This document shows, piece by piece, positions 12,401-24,060 of a DNA stretch of 64,000 nt. The DNA is from Rosa chinensis (lineage: Eukaryota > Streptophyta > Magnoliopsida > Rosales > Rosaceae). The notes under the pieces are model-generated. The model worked only from the letters and a program-made list of their open reading frames with translations, searched no databases and was not told where the DNA came from. The position numbers and the translations under genes are program-made. Each line of letters begins with the position of its first letter. Position 1 is the stretch's first letter. Location: positions 68,924,819 to 68,988,818 of the forward strand of contig NC_037094.1 of assembly GCF_002994745.2 (NCBI RefSeq), read 5' to 3'.

Positions 12401-12703
12401 TCTATCAGTTTAGGCACAGAGCGCAGTGAGATCTCAAATGAATCTCATGAAGGCAACAATCAATTTGGTTATGATGCTTATGGATATAATCAATATGGAG
12501 AAGTATATGATCAGTCATCCAGTTGGGTTTATCCTTATTATCCCCTTATAGGGGAAACAGTCGGCAGCTCTAAAGAGATCTATAACTATCATGTTCATCA
12601 CTACAATTCGCACTATATGGGTCATATATCTTGGTCTGATTATTGCATTTTCGTAGACCAGCGAGCGGCTTTTCAACCGCGTAGAGTCTCTTTTTGGATG
12701 TAG
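9414..12703 (+). pseudogene. hAT-1 transposase, multi-exon and broken
   Basis: N-terminal BED-type zinc finger (about residues 10-65, C-x2-C then H...H/C), low-complexity Asp-rich stretch, DUF659-like core (10251-11209, CDGWTGPTK and TDNASA), and the C-terminal hAT dimerisation region (11696-11830, SSSACERNWSTF). A first intron is likely at about 10153-10250, and further introns around 11210-11268, 11393-11466 and 11541-11630. Breaks: TGA at 10791-10793 where an Arg CGA is expected (CpG decay), a frameshift near 10935-10957, and TAA at 12089-12091. Past the TAA the frame stays open to 12703 with a Gly/Tyr-rich tail. Family role: cut-and-paste transposition in the nucleus. Not functional as it stands. 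Confidence 0.85.
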
Positions 12704-12870
12704 ATGAAGTTGACATTCATATGTATTTATATGTAGTTCTAAATTTCTAATAAATTGACTTTTTTCAAAAACGATATTTTCGTACCCTGTATCCCCGATA
12801 TTTCCGATATCTCCCTTTTTCAAAGTACCGATAGATATGAAGATACCGATATTTAAAACCTTCGGCACAA

Positions 12871-13703
12871 CAACGTCCTCTTCCTTTGATGTGGAGTGAG
12901 GAGACATAGGAACCCATAATGGCCAAAGCTGCCTCCTATGCTGCTAAAACATGCTACCGAGAAGCCCACACTAAACTGGAAACACATCCCCACATATGCA
13001 GAAAGCCTCAAAGCTACCCATTTGTCTCCTTTGACGAATTCCCAACAATAAAAAAGACAAATTTGAGCAGAAATCCAGATCCAAACCCGATCAAAAAGTG
13101 AAACACCACATCCATAGTTCCATAAACCAAGGTCATCAAAGCAATTGAAGCACCACCCGTATTGGGCCAAAAGACACCAACCATAAACAATCAGTTGTCT
13201 CCACTCTGCACCACCAAATAGAAAGGAGTTTCTCCTTTAAACACTGAACAACCAAATGAAAGGGTCAAAGGGAGAAATCCGAGGAACCACCATGAAGGAA
13301 ATCGAGAGGAAGAAGAAATCTCCAACCTGAATTTGAAGCGGGGAGCGCATCCCTAAGATCCGCAAAATCGAAACGAAAGAGAGAGCTTGAGTTGACGACC
13401 CTTAGCCAAACTAAGAGATGATGTAGAGAACTCATGTTGCGGTCAAAACCTCAAGAAGTCGCCGCTGGTGCTTGTGATTCAAGGCCTAGCAAAGAAAAGT
13501 TTAGGTAGAGAAATGTTTTTTCAAAATTTATTGGATTTTTATATTCTTCTTTTTCAAGGTTTGTTGAATAAATAACATATTTAAAGCCGTAGAATCTCAT
13601 TGAGACTAGAACATAAAAAGGTATATGGATTGAACTTTTTATCTAGAACATAAAAGGTCTGTTCTATAGCTAATGATAAAACTCTCGTATGTATGTATCA
13701 CAG
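12871..13703. other. Spacer between hAT-1 and MULE-1, no gene
   Basis: Continues the sequence interrupted by hAT-1. Short ORFs on both strands (12853-13170 minus, 12919-13101 plus) carry no recognisable domain. It may be old LINE or intergenic sequence. Confidence 0.4.
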
Positions 13704-14129
13704 GCCCGCTCACCTGTAGGACGAAAATAAAGGGACAAAATGGGACGAAATCATCCCAGCTGTTAGATCTTAATTGAATTGATCAAGAGATAGAATAGTA
13801 AACCATTAAATTAAAATTTCTTTGATGCATTACTCAATCCCGTCTCGCTACTCTGCTAAGACTCCACGCTTAGCCTATTTATCTTCCTCCTCCCTCGTCT
13901 CAACTCTCAATCCATCTACGATCCCTCAAAGCCTCCCCTATACCACTTTTGATTCATCCTCATCACCATAAGACTGGTCTATCTTGAAGGTATTTTTCTT
14001 AGATTTTACTCTCTCTCGATTTTAGGGTTTTCTTATTTTTCTTTTCTTTTCAGTTTGGTGGATCATGGAGCCATTGTATTTTGTTTGATGATTTCATTGC
14101 TGGTGTTCTGATTTCATTGTCGAAATTTT
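13704..14129 (+). repeat. MULE-1 left terminal inverted repeat
   Basis: Starts GCCCGCTCACCTG and matches the reverse complement of 27323-27757 with scattered substitutions and small indels. It includes a CT-rich, promoter-like stretch and a possible exon-intron border (GAAGGTATTTTT, then TTTTCAG), consistent with transcripts starting in the TIR. Confidence 0.88.
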
Positions 14130-14496
14130 GGGTGTTCCTGTGGAAGTATTGATTTTTGTTGCAAATGGAAATTAGTTTAGTTTTCGGATTTGGATTCCTG
14201 CTCAAAATTCGATTGACTGGATTTGTTATGTTTGTTTTGGGATTTGAAAGTGTTTCTATTTTTAATTGCTGGGATATAGAGTTGGGTCAAAAGAAATTGA
14301 AAAAAGGTCAATACTTTTGTCCATGGAATGGATTGAATCATTGAATAGGAAGCCTAATTGACCAACTTGATTAAGTGGTTAGACTCTGTGGAATTGGTTT
14401 CACCATTTTTGTTTTGTTTTGATAATTGTTTGACTACTTTATTACTAAAAGTGTGATTGATGCTGCAGCCGTCCATGCTATACATTTGGGAAGAAC

Positions 14497-14820
14497 ATGA
14501 AGCGAGCTGGTTTTGGTCCTGGCTTTTTACAGGTTTGTTTCTTTTCCTTCATCCTTTGGTGAAGTGATCAAAGTCAAAATCTTTGAGGCAAAGTTTTGGT
14601 GTTGAGGAGAATGAGAGAGGCCATATTGCACCGTGTTGAATGAGCTGTCTAGTTTCACTTTGTTCTATATCTCATGATTGTTTTTCCACAGATGAGAATT
14701 GTTTAGATAGAATTTGAATCTTGGTATATTGTTATGCAGGGAACTCTTCATTTGATTCTAGTTGCTAGCATCCTTCTCAACTGCATTGCGTTTATTATCA
14801 ACAACAAGTGCTGCAAATGA
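14497..14820 (+). CDS. Putative 38-residue membrane peptide in the left arm of MULE-1
   Basis: Two possible exons, 14497-14532 and 14740-14820, with a GT donor (ACAG|GTTTGT) and AG acceptor (TATGCAG|GGA). The joined frame reads MKRAGFGPGFLQ then a hydrophobic stretch LHLILVASILLNCIAFII and a Cys/Lys end NNKCCK with TGA. That is one predicted membrane segment. It lies between the MULE TIR and the transposase on the opposite strand, so it could be a captured gene fragment or a MULE accessory exon. I do not recognise the family. An upstream exon ending near 14468 may exist, since an acceptor-like TGCTGCAG precedes it. Expression is unproven. Confidence 0.4.
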
Positions 14821-15686
14821 AGGCTGAGATTAATCGGAGTCAGAAAGGACAGCCAAGTGTAGCTGCGATTTCTCTCTTGACCGTAAAAATTTGAGAGATA
14901 GTGATTCAACCAGTTACTTGAACAAATTGATTAGTTAGCTTAAATTCTTTTCTGATATTTGTGTTGGATGTACTTGTCGGGAAATTTGAAATTCTTGTTA
15001 AATTGATTGTCTTATCCTGATTTATGGAGATTGTTATTAGTACCGGAATGATATTTACCATTGTATTTACTATATGTGTTATTTACTCGGGTGTTTAGTA
15101 TCGGAATTGTTAAGACTTCTGCTACAGGCCAATAACACTAAGCTAAAGTCTTTTGCTGCATCATTACTAAACAGAGCTTACCTCCTTATTCTGCAGTGAA
15201 AATAATAGTACCAAGTTGGACATTATTTCTCGACCTTGCATTAAATTATCAATTGAAAGATCCAGAAAAATGGGTGGCTGATGATTCAATTAGCTCAATT
15301 ATAGAATCCTTGTGCAGTATACTATGCTGAATAAAAATTGAAACATGTAATAGACATCCCAATTCACAATCACAAGTTATAATCATAATGCAAAAGAAGA
15401 TACACATGTTATGGTCAGTGGATGAATGAAAAAACATTCATTGAATGACAACCCAACTGATGCATATTACAATCCATTACATATAAAAAAGCTTGCGATT
15501 ATGCTGAAACAAAATAGAAGAAAGATCAACTTCATCCTTTACATGCTAAGTGGTGCTTCATTTGATTGCTCAGTGGGGTTGATTTGTATACTTGACCTGA
15601 TCATATACAATATCAATGATATATTAATAAGCATGAAATAAACCACATAGGGAAATAAAAGCAAGTGTTAGTAGTAAATAAAGTTA

Positions 15687-16726
15687 TTACCCATTAGTAT
15701 TGTCATTATTGTGCTTGTCACATGTTTTTATGTTATGCCTACTTTTACCACATTTTCCACAGTTTCTCTGCTTATTCATTGCAATTTCTTTGGATGACTT
15801 CAACCTCTTCCCACTTCCTTTAGCCTTTGATTGAGATGGTTCTTCAATGAGTATTTGCTGAGGTATTCTTTTCTTTGTGGATGGAAGTTCCTCAACACCC
15901 AGACTTGAGAGAAGTTCTTTAATACCAAGGCGAAGCGAATGGAGTCCATCTGTGAAATATTTTGTTGTTTCTGGTGAAAGAGACGCCTCATCAATTACAG
16001 CTTGTGAAAGTTGAGATAATTGAATATATCTCATCATCAATGACTTATCACCATCATCTTTCACTTCGACACCATCATCATCCCAAACTCTTCCAACTTT
16101 TGCATTTTTTGTCCACCTATCCAAGATGTATTCACTTGGCAAATGTACCATATTCATACTTCGAAAAAAGAAAATGATATGCCTACATGCAATTCCTTCA
16201 ACCTCAAAGCCTCCACAAGTACACTTGGCAAAACCAGATACTTTGTCATGAACAATTTGTCGCAATTTCTAGCTTTGTTCATCATCTGCAGCCCTTAAAA
16301 TAGTATACACTCATTCATTTTCATCCCCTTCAAAGTTTCACATTTCAAGTAAGCAGTACTCTTGACAAAGTGGTGTTAGCTCAGTGGTTAGATCACCCAC
16401 TACCTATGTACAAAGTGATGGGTTCGAGTCACCATGGGGGCAGGAGTGAAACCCTTTGATCCTTTTTTTTTTAAGAATAAAAAAAAAAAAAAGTAAGCAG
16501 TACTCTTGACAACCTCATCTTGGAACCTCAAAAATATTTCTTTTGTGTACACCTCACGCATTTGCTTTTCTATGGGATAGTAAGTCCTTGTCTTTGGAAT
16601 TTCATTACTATCAACATGATCACGAATCAGTTCTTCATGCCTTTGTTGTCTAAGTCGCCTTTTAATCCTTGTAGCAAAATCCAATAAAGAATTGTTCACT
16701 GAAACAAATGATATGAAGAATGAGTG
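15687..16726 (-). pseudogene. MULE-1 transposase, C-terminal part with SWIM zinc finger
   Basis: Minus-strand continuation of the transposase at 25724-27015 beyond the Copia insertion. It contains the SWIM pattern C-x-C...C-x-H (CTCGGFEVEGIACRH) and a cysteine knuckle near the end (CGKCGKSRHN), both usual for FAR1/MULE proteins. A SINE at 16369-16490 breaks the frame, and the Copia 5' LTR begins at 16727. The family binds TIR DNA and catalyses transposition; this copy is inactive. Confidence 0.85.
16369..16490 (+). mobile_element. tRNA-derived SINE
   Basis: Pol III box A-like TTAGCTCAGTGGTTAGA (from 16375) and box B-like GGTTCGAGTC (around 16421) are followed by T- and A-rich ends. Flanking 22-bp direct repeats (16347-16368 and 16491-16512) begin AAGTAAGCAGTACTC and look identical, so the insertion is young. 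It sits inside the MULE-1 transposase frame. Confidence 0.9.
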
Positions 16727-17595
16727 TGTAAGTACATTGGACTATCCCTATTCAACACATGACTTTTCCAAAGCCACAAGGAAATCAGAAAATGCAAAGC
16801 ACTAGGAGAGTATCTCTCATACTTGTTCGGAGGTTTAAAGAAAAATCAAAGAAGTTTGCAAGATCGGATCATCAAGAGGAAATCTACGTGAATCACTCTC
16901 ACTGATCTTGAGTATAAGTGGTATTCATTTCATATCATGCTAGATGATTTAAATTGATTTGGTATACATATTTGCATTAAAGATTTTTGACATGCATGGC
17001 AGATAAATAGGAAGTGTTGATTTCAGTTTTAACATCTTTCCATATTTATCTTATTTGATAATTAAGAAAAGATTTGATTGAGGGGGAGTTTTCCTCCCTT
17101 ATAAAAGGTTTCGAAACTGAAGTTAGAAGTGGGGTTTTCATGCATAAAATTGTCCTCTCTTGAACCGGTCGTTTTTGTTCAAATCAGTTTCAGAAAACTC
17201 TCTCTGCTTGTTTCATGTATTCTATTGCATAATCTCTCACGTTCATAATTCATTCTCAAGATCAGGGAGACATTGAGATCAAGGAAGATTGGTTGATTGG
17301 CTCTTGTTGATAGAGTGATGATTAAGTAAAAGTTAGATCAGTTATAAATCAAGTTAGCATTTGTTGCTAAGTGAATGTGTTTGTTATGAACAACACTACT
17401 TGTATACTGTAAACACATTTGATTAATATTGGACTGATCTTTCGTGTTGGCTACGTTAAAAGCCACGCAGTGAAGTTTCCTCAGTGGAGAGGTTTACACT
17501 GCGTTAGCAATTTCTGTGTCCTCATTGATATAGTGATTTAATTGTTAAACAATTCTATTGATTATAGTACAATATTGTTCTGTTTGGTATTTTCA
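16727..17595 (+). repeat. 5' LTR of the Sirevirus-like Copia
   Basis: Begins TGTAAGTACATTGG and ends TGGTATTTTCA. A promoter-like TATAAAAGG is at 17100-17108, so transcription would start near 17130. Confidence 0.93.
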
Positions 17596-17597
17596 TT

Positions 17598-17609
17598 TGG
17601 CATCAGAGC
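17598..17609 (+). other. Primer-binding site (initiator tRNA-Met type)
   Basis: TGGCATCAGAGC, two bases after the 5' LTR, matches the usual plant TGGTATCAGAGC except at one position. Confidence 0.85.
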
Positions 17610-17643
17610 AGGTTCTAGAATATTCTAGTAGATCGCAGGGACG

Positions 17644-20600
17644 ATGGAACAATATCGAGATAGGGCTGCTGGTGGATCTGTTAATAGTCCTCCATGGTTT
17701 GATGGAGGATGTGAAAAGTACACTCAATGGAAGATATACATGAAATCATACTTGTATGCGCAAGATGAACATGTATTGAACATTGTGGAAAATGGCTGGA
17801 AGACACCTATAATTCTAGCTAAAGGTGAGGGCTCATCAGTCTCTATTCCTAAGCCACGGAAGGACTGGACTGATGTGGAGGTACGCAATCTTCAAGCTGA
17901 TTTCAAAGCAAAAAATAGCATTTTCACTGCTCTCTCTGAACGTGAAAAGCTGAGAATTAGTCACTGCGACACTGCAAAACAAGCTTAGGATCTGCTACAG
18001 ACTACATATGAAGGAAACAAAATGGTACGTGCACAAAAACTACAAGGTCTGATCTATGAATTTGAAACTATGACCATGGGAGATGATGAAACTGTGGATG
18101 ACTTTCATGGTAGAATTCTAAAGATTACAGGTCAATGTCGTAGTCTAGGTGCCCCTTTTGATGAAGATAAGGTTGTCAAGAAAATTCTTAGAGCCTTACC
18201 CGAAAAGTTTCACTCTAAAGTCACTAGTATTGAGGATTCTTTTGACATTGATGAATACCCTTTGGATGAACTCATTGGAAATCTAAAAACTTATGAACTA
18301 AGGCTAAAACCTGAAAAGAAATCCAAAGGTGTGGCCTTCAAGGCTGTGAAAGGGACAGAAGAGGAAGATGAATCACTTGATCTTGCTCTTCTGACTAAAG
18401 AGTTCAAAAAGTTCCTTAGAAATAAGTCCTCTTCTCAAAATTTCAATGCTCCCAAGAAAATTTTTGTTAACAATGATAACAACGTTAAAGGAAATTTTAG
18501 AGCAAATAAGTCTGGAAAAATAAAATGCTATGAATGTGGTGGCTAGGGCCATATTTCTACTGATTGTGGTAACAGGAAGCATGGAAATAGCAACAACAAA
18601 TCCCTTCTCTCGACATGGAGTGATGATGAACATCAAGAGGTTGAAAATGTAGCCTTCGTGTCATCTCTTTCACTCGAGTCTGAAAGTGATGAAGGATTCT
18701 CAGATGACGAGACTACTGTCCGCTGCAAACAACTCTATAAAGCATCAAAAGCCACATTACTCAAAAATGCAGGTTTGGAAGATGAAATTGCGATGCTGAA
18801 GGCTAAGAATGAGAAGTTGGAGCTTTTGTGGAGGACTTCTCAAAACACTTGGCAACAAGAAAGAAACAAGCTCACTGACGAGCTACATAACTCACAGAGT
18901 GACAAAAGTCCCCAGACTTGGAAGATAGAATGTGCTGAACTGAAAAACAAAATCAAGATTCTTGAACTTGAGGTAAAAGGACAACATGCTCTAAACTTAA
19001 ACCTGCTAATTGAAAATGAATCATTGCAGGAAGAACTGAAGTCCACTCAAGAGAAGTTCACAAAGTTTGAGATAAGTTCTGGAACTGCATCTAGGTTATT
19101 CAGCTCTGGAAAAGCCCACCATGATACATTCGGACTTGGATATTCTGGAGAAAGCTCCAAAGGTACACGCTTTGTGAGAGAATCCAATCCAGAAGTGGAG
19201 AAAAGTGATCCAATCACCAAGGTCATCAAGGACACTATCACGAGGGTTGACAAGGAACCAAAACCTTCTAAGAATGTCACTCAGGTAAGGATGAATCAGA
19301 GGATTCCAACTGATCATAACAGGTACTCAACTTTTACGTCTTTTATTCCTACATGTCATTACTGTGGTAAACTGGGACATATTAGACCTAGATGTAATGA
19401 GAAACATAAATCAATCCCATCTGGTGAGGAAGAGCTGTCTGTAAAATCTTTGCATTGTGAACTTAAAGAGCAGAAAGAACTCATCAATAAATTGGCTAAC
19501 TTGATTACTAAGGCAAACATGCAAACTAGAGATAAACATGTCTGGATTAGAAAGAATTTGAATAATCATCATTCTAATCACACTGATTCTACTGACTCTA
19601 TTAATGCTATCTGTCTCATGACAAATGTAAGTACAGATAATCCTCCAACACATATTGAGGCAACTTGCCTGGTAGCACTCACTGCATTGGCAGATAAGCG
19701 AAAGGATTTCTGGTATGTGGACAGTGGTTGCTCCAGACACATGACTGGGGATAAAGCTTGGTTCACCTCGTTCGAAGATGAAAGCACTATTGGTTCAGTT
19801 ACCTTTGGTGATGGAAGGAAAGCCAAAATTCTTGCACGAGGAACAGTCAATACTCCTGGAATTCCTAATCTAAAAAATGTTTTGTATGTTGAGGGTTTAA
19901 CTGCCAATCTAATAAGTGTCAGTCACTTGGCTGATGATTATGAGGATGTTTGGTTCAACAAGCAAAGATGTGTGGTCCTTGATAAAAAGGGTGAAAATAT
20001 TATGGGAGGTAAGAGATCATTAGATAATTGTTATCACATTCAATCTAATGAACCTCTAAATATACAGGCTTGCTTGTCTGTGAGATCTGCCGAAGAGACC
20101 TTCGAAATATGGCACAGAAGATTGGGACATGTAAACTATCAGGATCTACTCAAGTTATCCACCAAGCAGTGTGTCAGAGGTTTACCAGCACTAAGTGGTA
20201 AGACCGACAAGATATGTGGAGGATGCAAAATTAGAAAGCAAACCAGATCTCCTCATAAAACAATAAACTCTGCTACTACCACAAGAGTGTTGGAACTGCT
20301 GCATATGGACCTTATGGGACCAGCTCAAACAGAGAGCATTGGAGGTAAGAAATACATGCTTGTGATAGTTGATGATTTCTCCAGGTACACTTAGGTTAAT
20401 TTCCTAAAAGACAAAGCTGAAACTTTTGAATCTTTTAAGGGTTTAAACCAGAGAATGATAATTGAAAAACAGTCCACAAATATGTGCTCGGTAAGAGTAA
20501 GGTCTGATAATGGAACTGAATTTAAAAATGCTGCTTTTGCTAACTACTTCCATGAGTTAGGTGTTTCCCATGAATTTTCAGCCCCTATCACTCCACAGCA

Positions 20601-22823
20601 AAATGGAATAGTTGAGCGCAAAAATAGAGTGTTGTTAGACATGGCAAGAGTAATGTTGCATTCTGCTGGTCTAAGCTCGAATTTCTGGGCTGAGGCAATC
20701 AGTACTGCATGTTACACCATCAATAGAGTCTTTTTGAGACCTGGAACTGACCAAACAGCTTATGAGCTGTGGAAAGGTAAGAAACCAAACATAGGCCACC
20801 TTCGTGTGTTTGGAAGCCCTTGCTATATATTGAGAGATCAAGAGCAACTCGGAAAATTTGATGCACGAAGTGATGATGGTATCTTCCTTGGATATTCTAT
20901 TAATAGTCGGGCATATAGAGTTTATAACAAACGAACTAGGATTGTTATGGAATCTATTAACGTGTCTATTGATGATTACATTAGATAGGAGGAAGCTTTT
21001 ACAGATACATCATCTCCTCTCAGCTCAGAATCAGAAGACACATCAGCTACTGATGAACTGGAAGAGAATGCTGACAACATCTTCGAGCCAGCTCCTCAAA
21101 TGAAAAGAGGGTTCAAGCAAGTCCAAAAAGATCACTCTCGTCAAGATGTTATTGGACAAATCTCAGATGGTCTCAAAACAAGAAGCCAAGCTGCTCCACA
21201 TGTAAGTGTAGATGAGGTAAGTCGAGGTAATGCTTTACTTTGTTTTATCACAGAAAATCAAATCATGATGAATGTCATATCTCAGTGTGGGTTTGTTTCC
21301 CTAATTGAACCAAAGAATATCAAGGAAGCCCTACTAGATGATGACTGGATTAGTGCTATGCAGGAAGAATTAAATCAATTCACTAGGAATGATGTGTGGT
21401 ACTTGGTACCAAGACCTAGAAACTGTAATGTAATAGGCACCAAGTGGATCTTCAGAAATAAAAGTGATGAAAAAGGGAATGTAATCAGAAACAAAGCTAG
21501 GTTAGTGGCACAGGGTTAGTCACAGGTTGAAGGTCTTGATTTTGATGAAACTTTTGCCCCTGTTGCAAGATTAGAATCAGTAAGATTACTTTTGTCTGTT
21601 GCTTGTCACCTAAGGTTCAAACTGTTTCAAATGGATGTCAAAACTGCCTTTCTGAATGGGGTGTTGTAGGAAGAAGTCTATGTGGAACAACCTCAAGGTT
21701 TCAAAGATCCACATAATCTGAATCATGTTTATAGACTCAAGAAAGCCTTGTATGGATTGAAGCATGCTCCACGAGCCTGGTATGAAAGGCTTTCCACTCA
21801 TCTGGTGGGAAAAGGGTACACAAGAGGATCAATTGATAAAACATTATTTGTAAAACATGTGAAAAATGATCTTATCATAGCTCAGGTGTATGTTGATGAC
21901 ATTGTTTTTGGCTCTACATCTAAATATCTTGTCAATGAATTTCAATCTGTCATGGAAAGTGAATTTGAAATGAGCATGTGTGGTGAGCTAACCTTTTTCC
22001 TTGGACTGCAAGTAAAGCAACTTGATGTAGGTATTTTTCTCTCTCAAACCAAATATGCTGAGAATCTCATCAAGAAATTTGGCCTTGAATCCAAGAAAGT
22101 GGTTAACAATCCCATGAGCACCACTACAAAGCTGAGCGAGGATCTATATGGAAAATCAATCGATTCCACTCTATATAGAAGCATGATTGGAAGCTTGCTG
22201 TATCTAACTGCCAGTCGACCTAATATTTCATACAGTGTGGGAGTGTGTGCTCGATTTCAAGCAAATCCCAAAGAATCACACTTGGAAGTTGTCAAAAGAA
22301 TCATCCGATATATCTCAGGTACAATTAACGGTGGCATTCTCTATACCTTTAACACTAACGTGGAAATTGCAGGGTATTCTGATGCTGACTGGGGAGGAAA
22401 CTTAAAGGATAGAAAAAGCACTTCTGGAGGCTGTTTCTTCATTGGGAACAATCTTGTTGCTTGGCACAGCAAGAAACAAAATTGCACTTCTCTATCTACT
22501 GCTGAAGCTGAATATGTCGCTGCTGCACTGAAATGCTCTGGATGAAACAAATGCTCAAGGATTATGGTATTCCTCAAGGTAAGTTGTCCATCTTTTGTGA
22601 CAACACAAGTGCTATTAACATCACCAAAAATCATGTTCAACACTCTAGAACTAAGCACATAGATCTTCGATATCATTTCATTCGGGATTTAGTTGAACAA
22701 GATTTACTTGAGTTAAGCTTTGTGCCCACTGAAAGTCAACTTGCCGATTTGTTCACTAAGCCTCTTGACACTGCTAGGTTTGAGATGTTGAGAAATGCAT
22801 TAGGAATCTGTTCTAAGCATTAA
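17644..22823 (+). pseudogene. Copia gag-pol (gag, protease, integrase, reverse transcriptase, RNase H) with six TAG stops and one frameshift
   Basis: One frame runs from ATG 17644 to ~22540, interrupted only by TAG at 17986, 18544, 20392, 20986, 21517 and 21667. Gag core comes first; zinc knuckle 1 at ~18526 (CYECGG*GHISTDC); coiled coil ~18740-19070; knuckle 2 at ~19354 (CHYCGKLGHIRPRC); protease DSGCSRHMTG at ~19723; GAG-pre-integrase WHRRLGHV; integrase (HMDLMGP, SDNGTEF, QQNGIVERKNR); reverse transcriptase YVDDIVFGS at ~21888; RNase H (SDADWGG, CDNTSAINI). Near 22540 the frame shifts, probably by a small deletion between AAATGCTC repeats, and then continues to TAA at 22821. Several TAGs sit where Trp or Gln is usual. 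Confidence 0.93.
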
Positions 22824-24060
22824 GGCACAAGAATGACTGTCCACTGTTGATTGAGAAAATTGTGATCCTAGTAATTTTTGACCACAGTCACTAGTGAAAT
22901 GCACATGTATTCAGCTATGTATCCTTGATTACCATGCCTTATTCTGGACAAATAAATTGTGTACTCATGTTTAGCCACTGAATCACGTAACTTTGCTATG
23001 CACCTCACTTATAGCTTTATGTGGTGGCATGTTTCGTGTTCCTTGTCAAGGGAGAATAGGTGAAGTAGGAGTCTTGCTTAATATGCTCAGATGGTTCATT
23101 CCCTCTTCTCAAAGTAATCAGGTCCTTGTTGTGGTGAACTTTCAAGGATTTGTAAGAAACGAGAATGGATATATGTATCCCTTCACTCAAAGTAATCAGG
23201 TCTTGGTTGTGGTGAACTTTCCAAGGTTTGCAAGAAACGAGTCGGTAGGTGACTTTTGTACGTAAATTGTGAAAATTCAAACAACAACTCGAGACCCTCT
23301 TCTTGGAGCATCCTTGTTATGCTTAGTACCCTAAGATCGTCTGGTCTGGGAGTTACTGAGACGGGTCTTGTTACATGAGTTCTTATTTACAAAATAAAGA
23401 AGTCTATGACTCAACTAAAATAAGTATCTGGGAACAATGTTTCCTACTTCTCCTAGGAGATCTCCTGAGCTCAGTCTATATGTGAAGTTCTTCTTCTTCA
23501 CTTCTTCTCCCTTTCACTGAACATGTTTCTAAACCCCATGTACTGCTCATACTCACTTTGTTCACCAGTTTACTCTTTCATGTCTATAATGAGTACCAAT
23601 TCTATTTGTTGATGGAATACATCGTGGATGATACCTTGACATATGTTCCTTTTATTAATTGATTAGTGCTCTTTGGGTTTCCACTATGCTATATTTTCTC
23701 TTTTCGATATGACAACTGCATTCATTACCTTGATACTTAGCCAAGGAAACGATTGTGTGTTATAATTGCTGATTGTGGGAATCTATTGTCCCTTCGTTTC
23801 CTTCTTTGATTGCCATCTGGTTCCATTTACCTTCCTTACTAATTAAGCCTAAGTTGAGGGGGAGACGTTACTTGCATGCGGGTATCTCGGTAACATATAT
23901 TGTCATAATTACTCTTCTTGGAAACGATATCTCCAACCGATATGTCTCTTGATTTTCTCTAACCCTACTGGTTTGCTATATATAACCCATGATCTCTCTT
24001 TCAGATTTCACTCTGGTTTGTCTAAGTTACTAGGGTTGTTCACATACTATTTCTCTCGCC
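22824..24060. other. Copia pol to accessory-ORF spacer
   Basis: Non-coding sequence of the element. It contains a 56-bp direct repeat and a second purine tract, GTTGAGGGGGAGA (~23854-23866), that could be an internal polypurine tract. Short ORFs at 22993-23265 are repeat-derived. Confidence 0.55.
23108..23241. repeat. 56-bp direct repeat, 78-bp period
   Basis: 23108-23163 and 23186-23241 both run from CTCAAAGTAATCAGG to AAGAAACGAG, with a few differences. Confidence 0.85.

Larger units (their letters stand above)
8114..12862 (+). mobile_element. hAT-1, a decayed hAT transposon
   Basis: The ends are imperfect inverted repeats: AAGGTTTTAAAT at 8117 and ATTTAAAACCTT at 12851. They are followed inside by many GATATTTCCGATAT-type subterminal motifs on both sides, which probably bind transposase. 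Flanking 8-bp duplications AGGCACAA (8106-8113) and CGGCACAA (12863-12870) differ at one base. The element contains a BED/hAT transposase with disabling mutations, so it is non-autonomous now. Confidence 0.82.

Noticed and set aside
16375..16430. Functional tRNA gene
   Set aside because: Boxes A and B are present, but no cloverleaf is evident and the unit has a SINE tail and 22-bp duplications.
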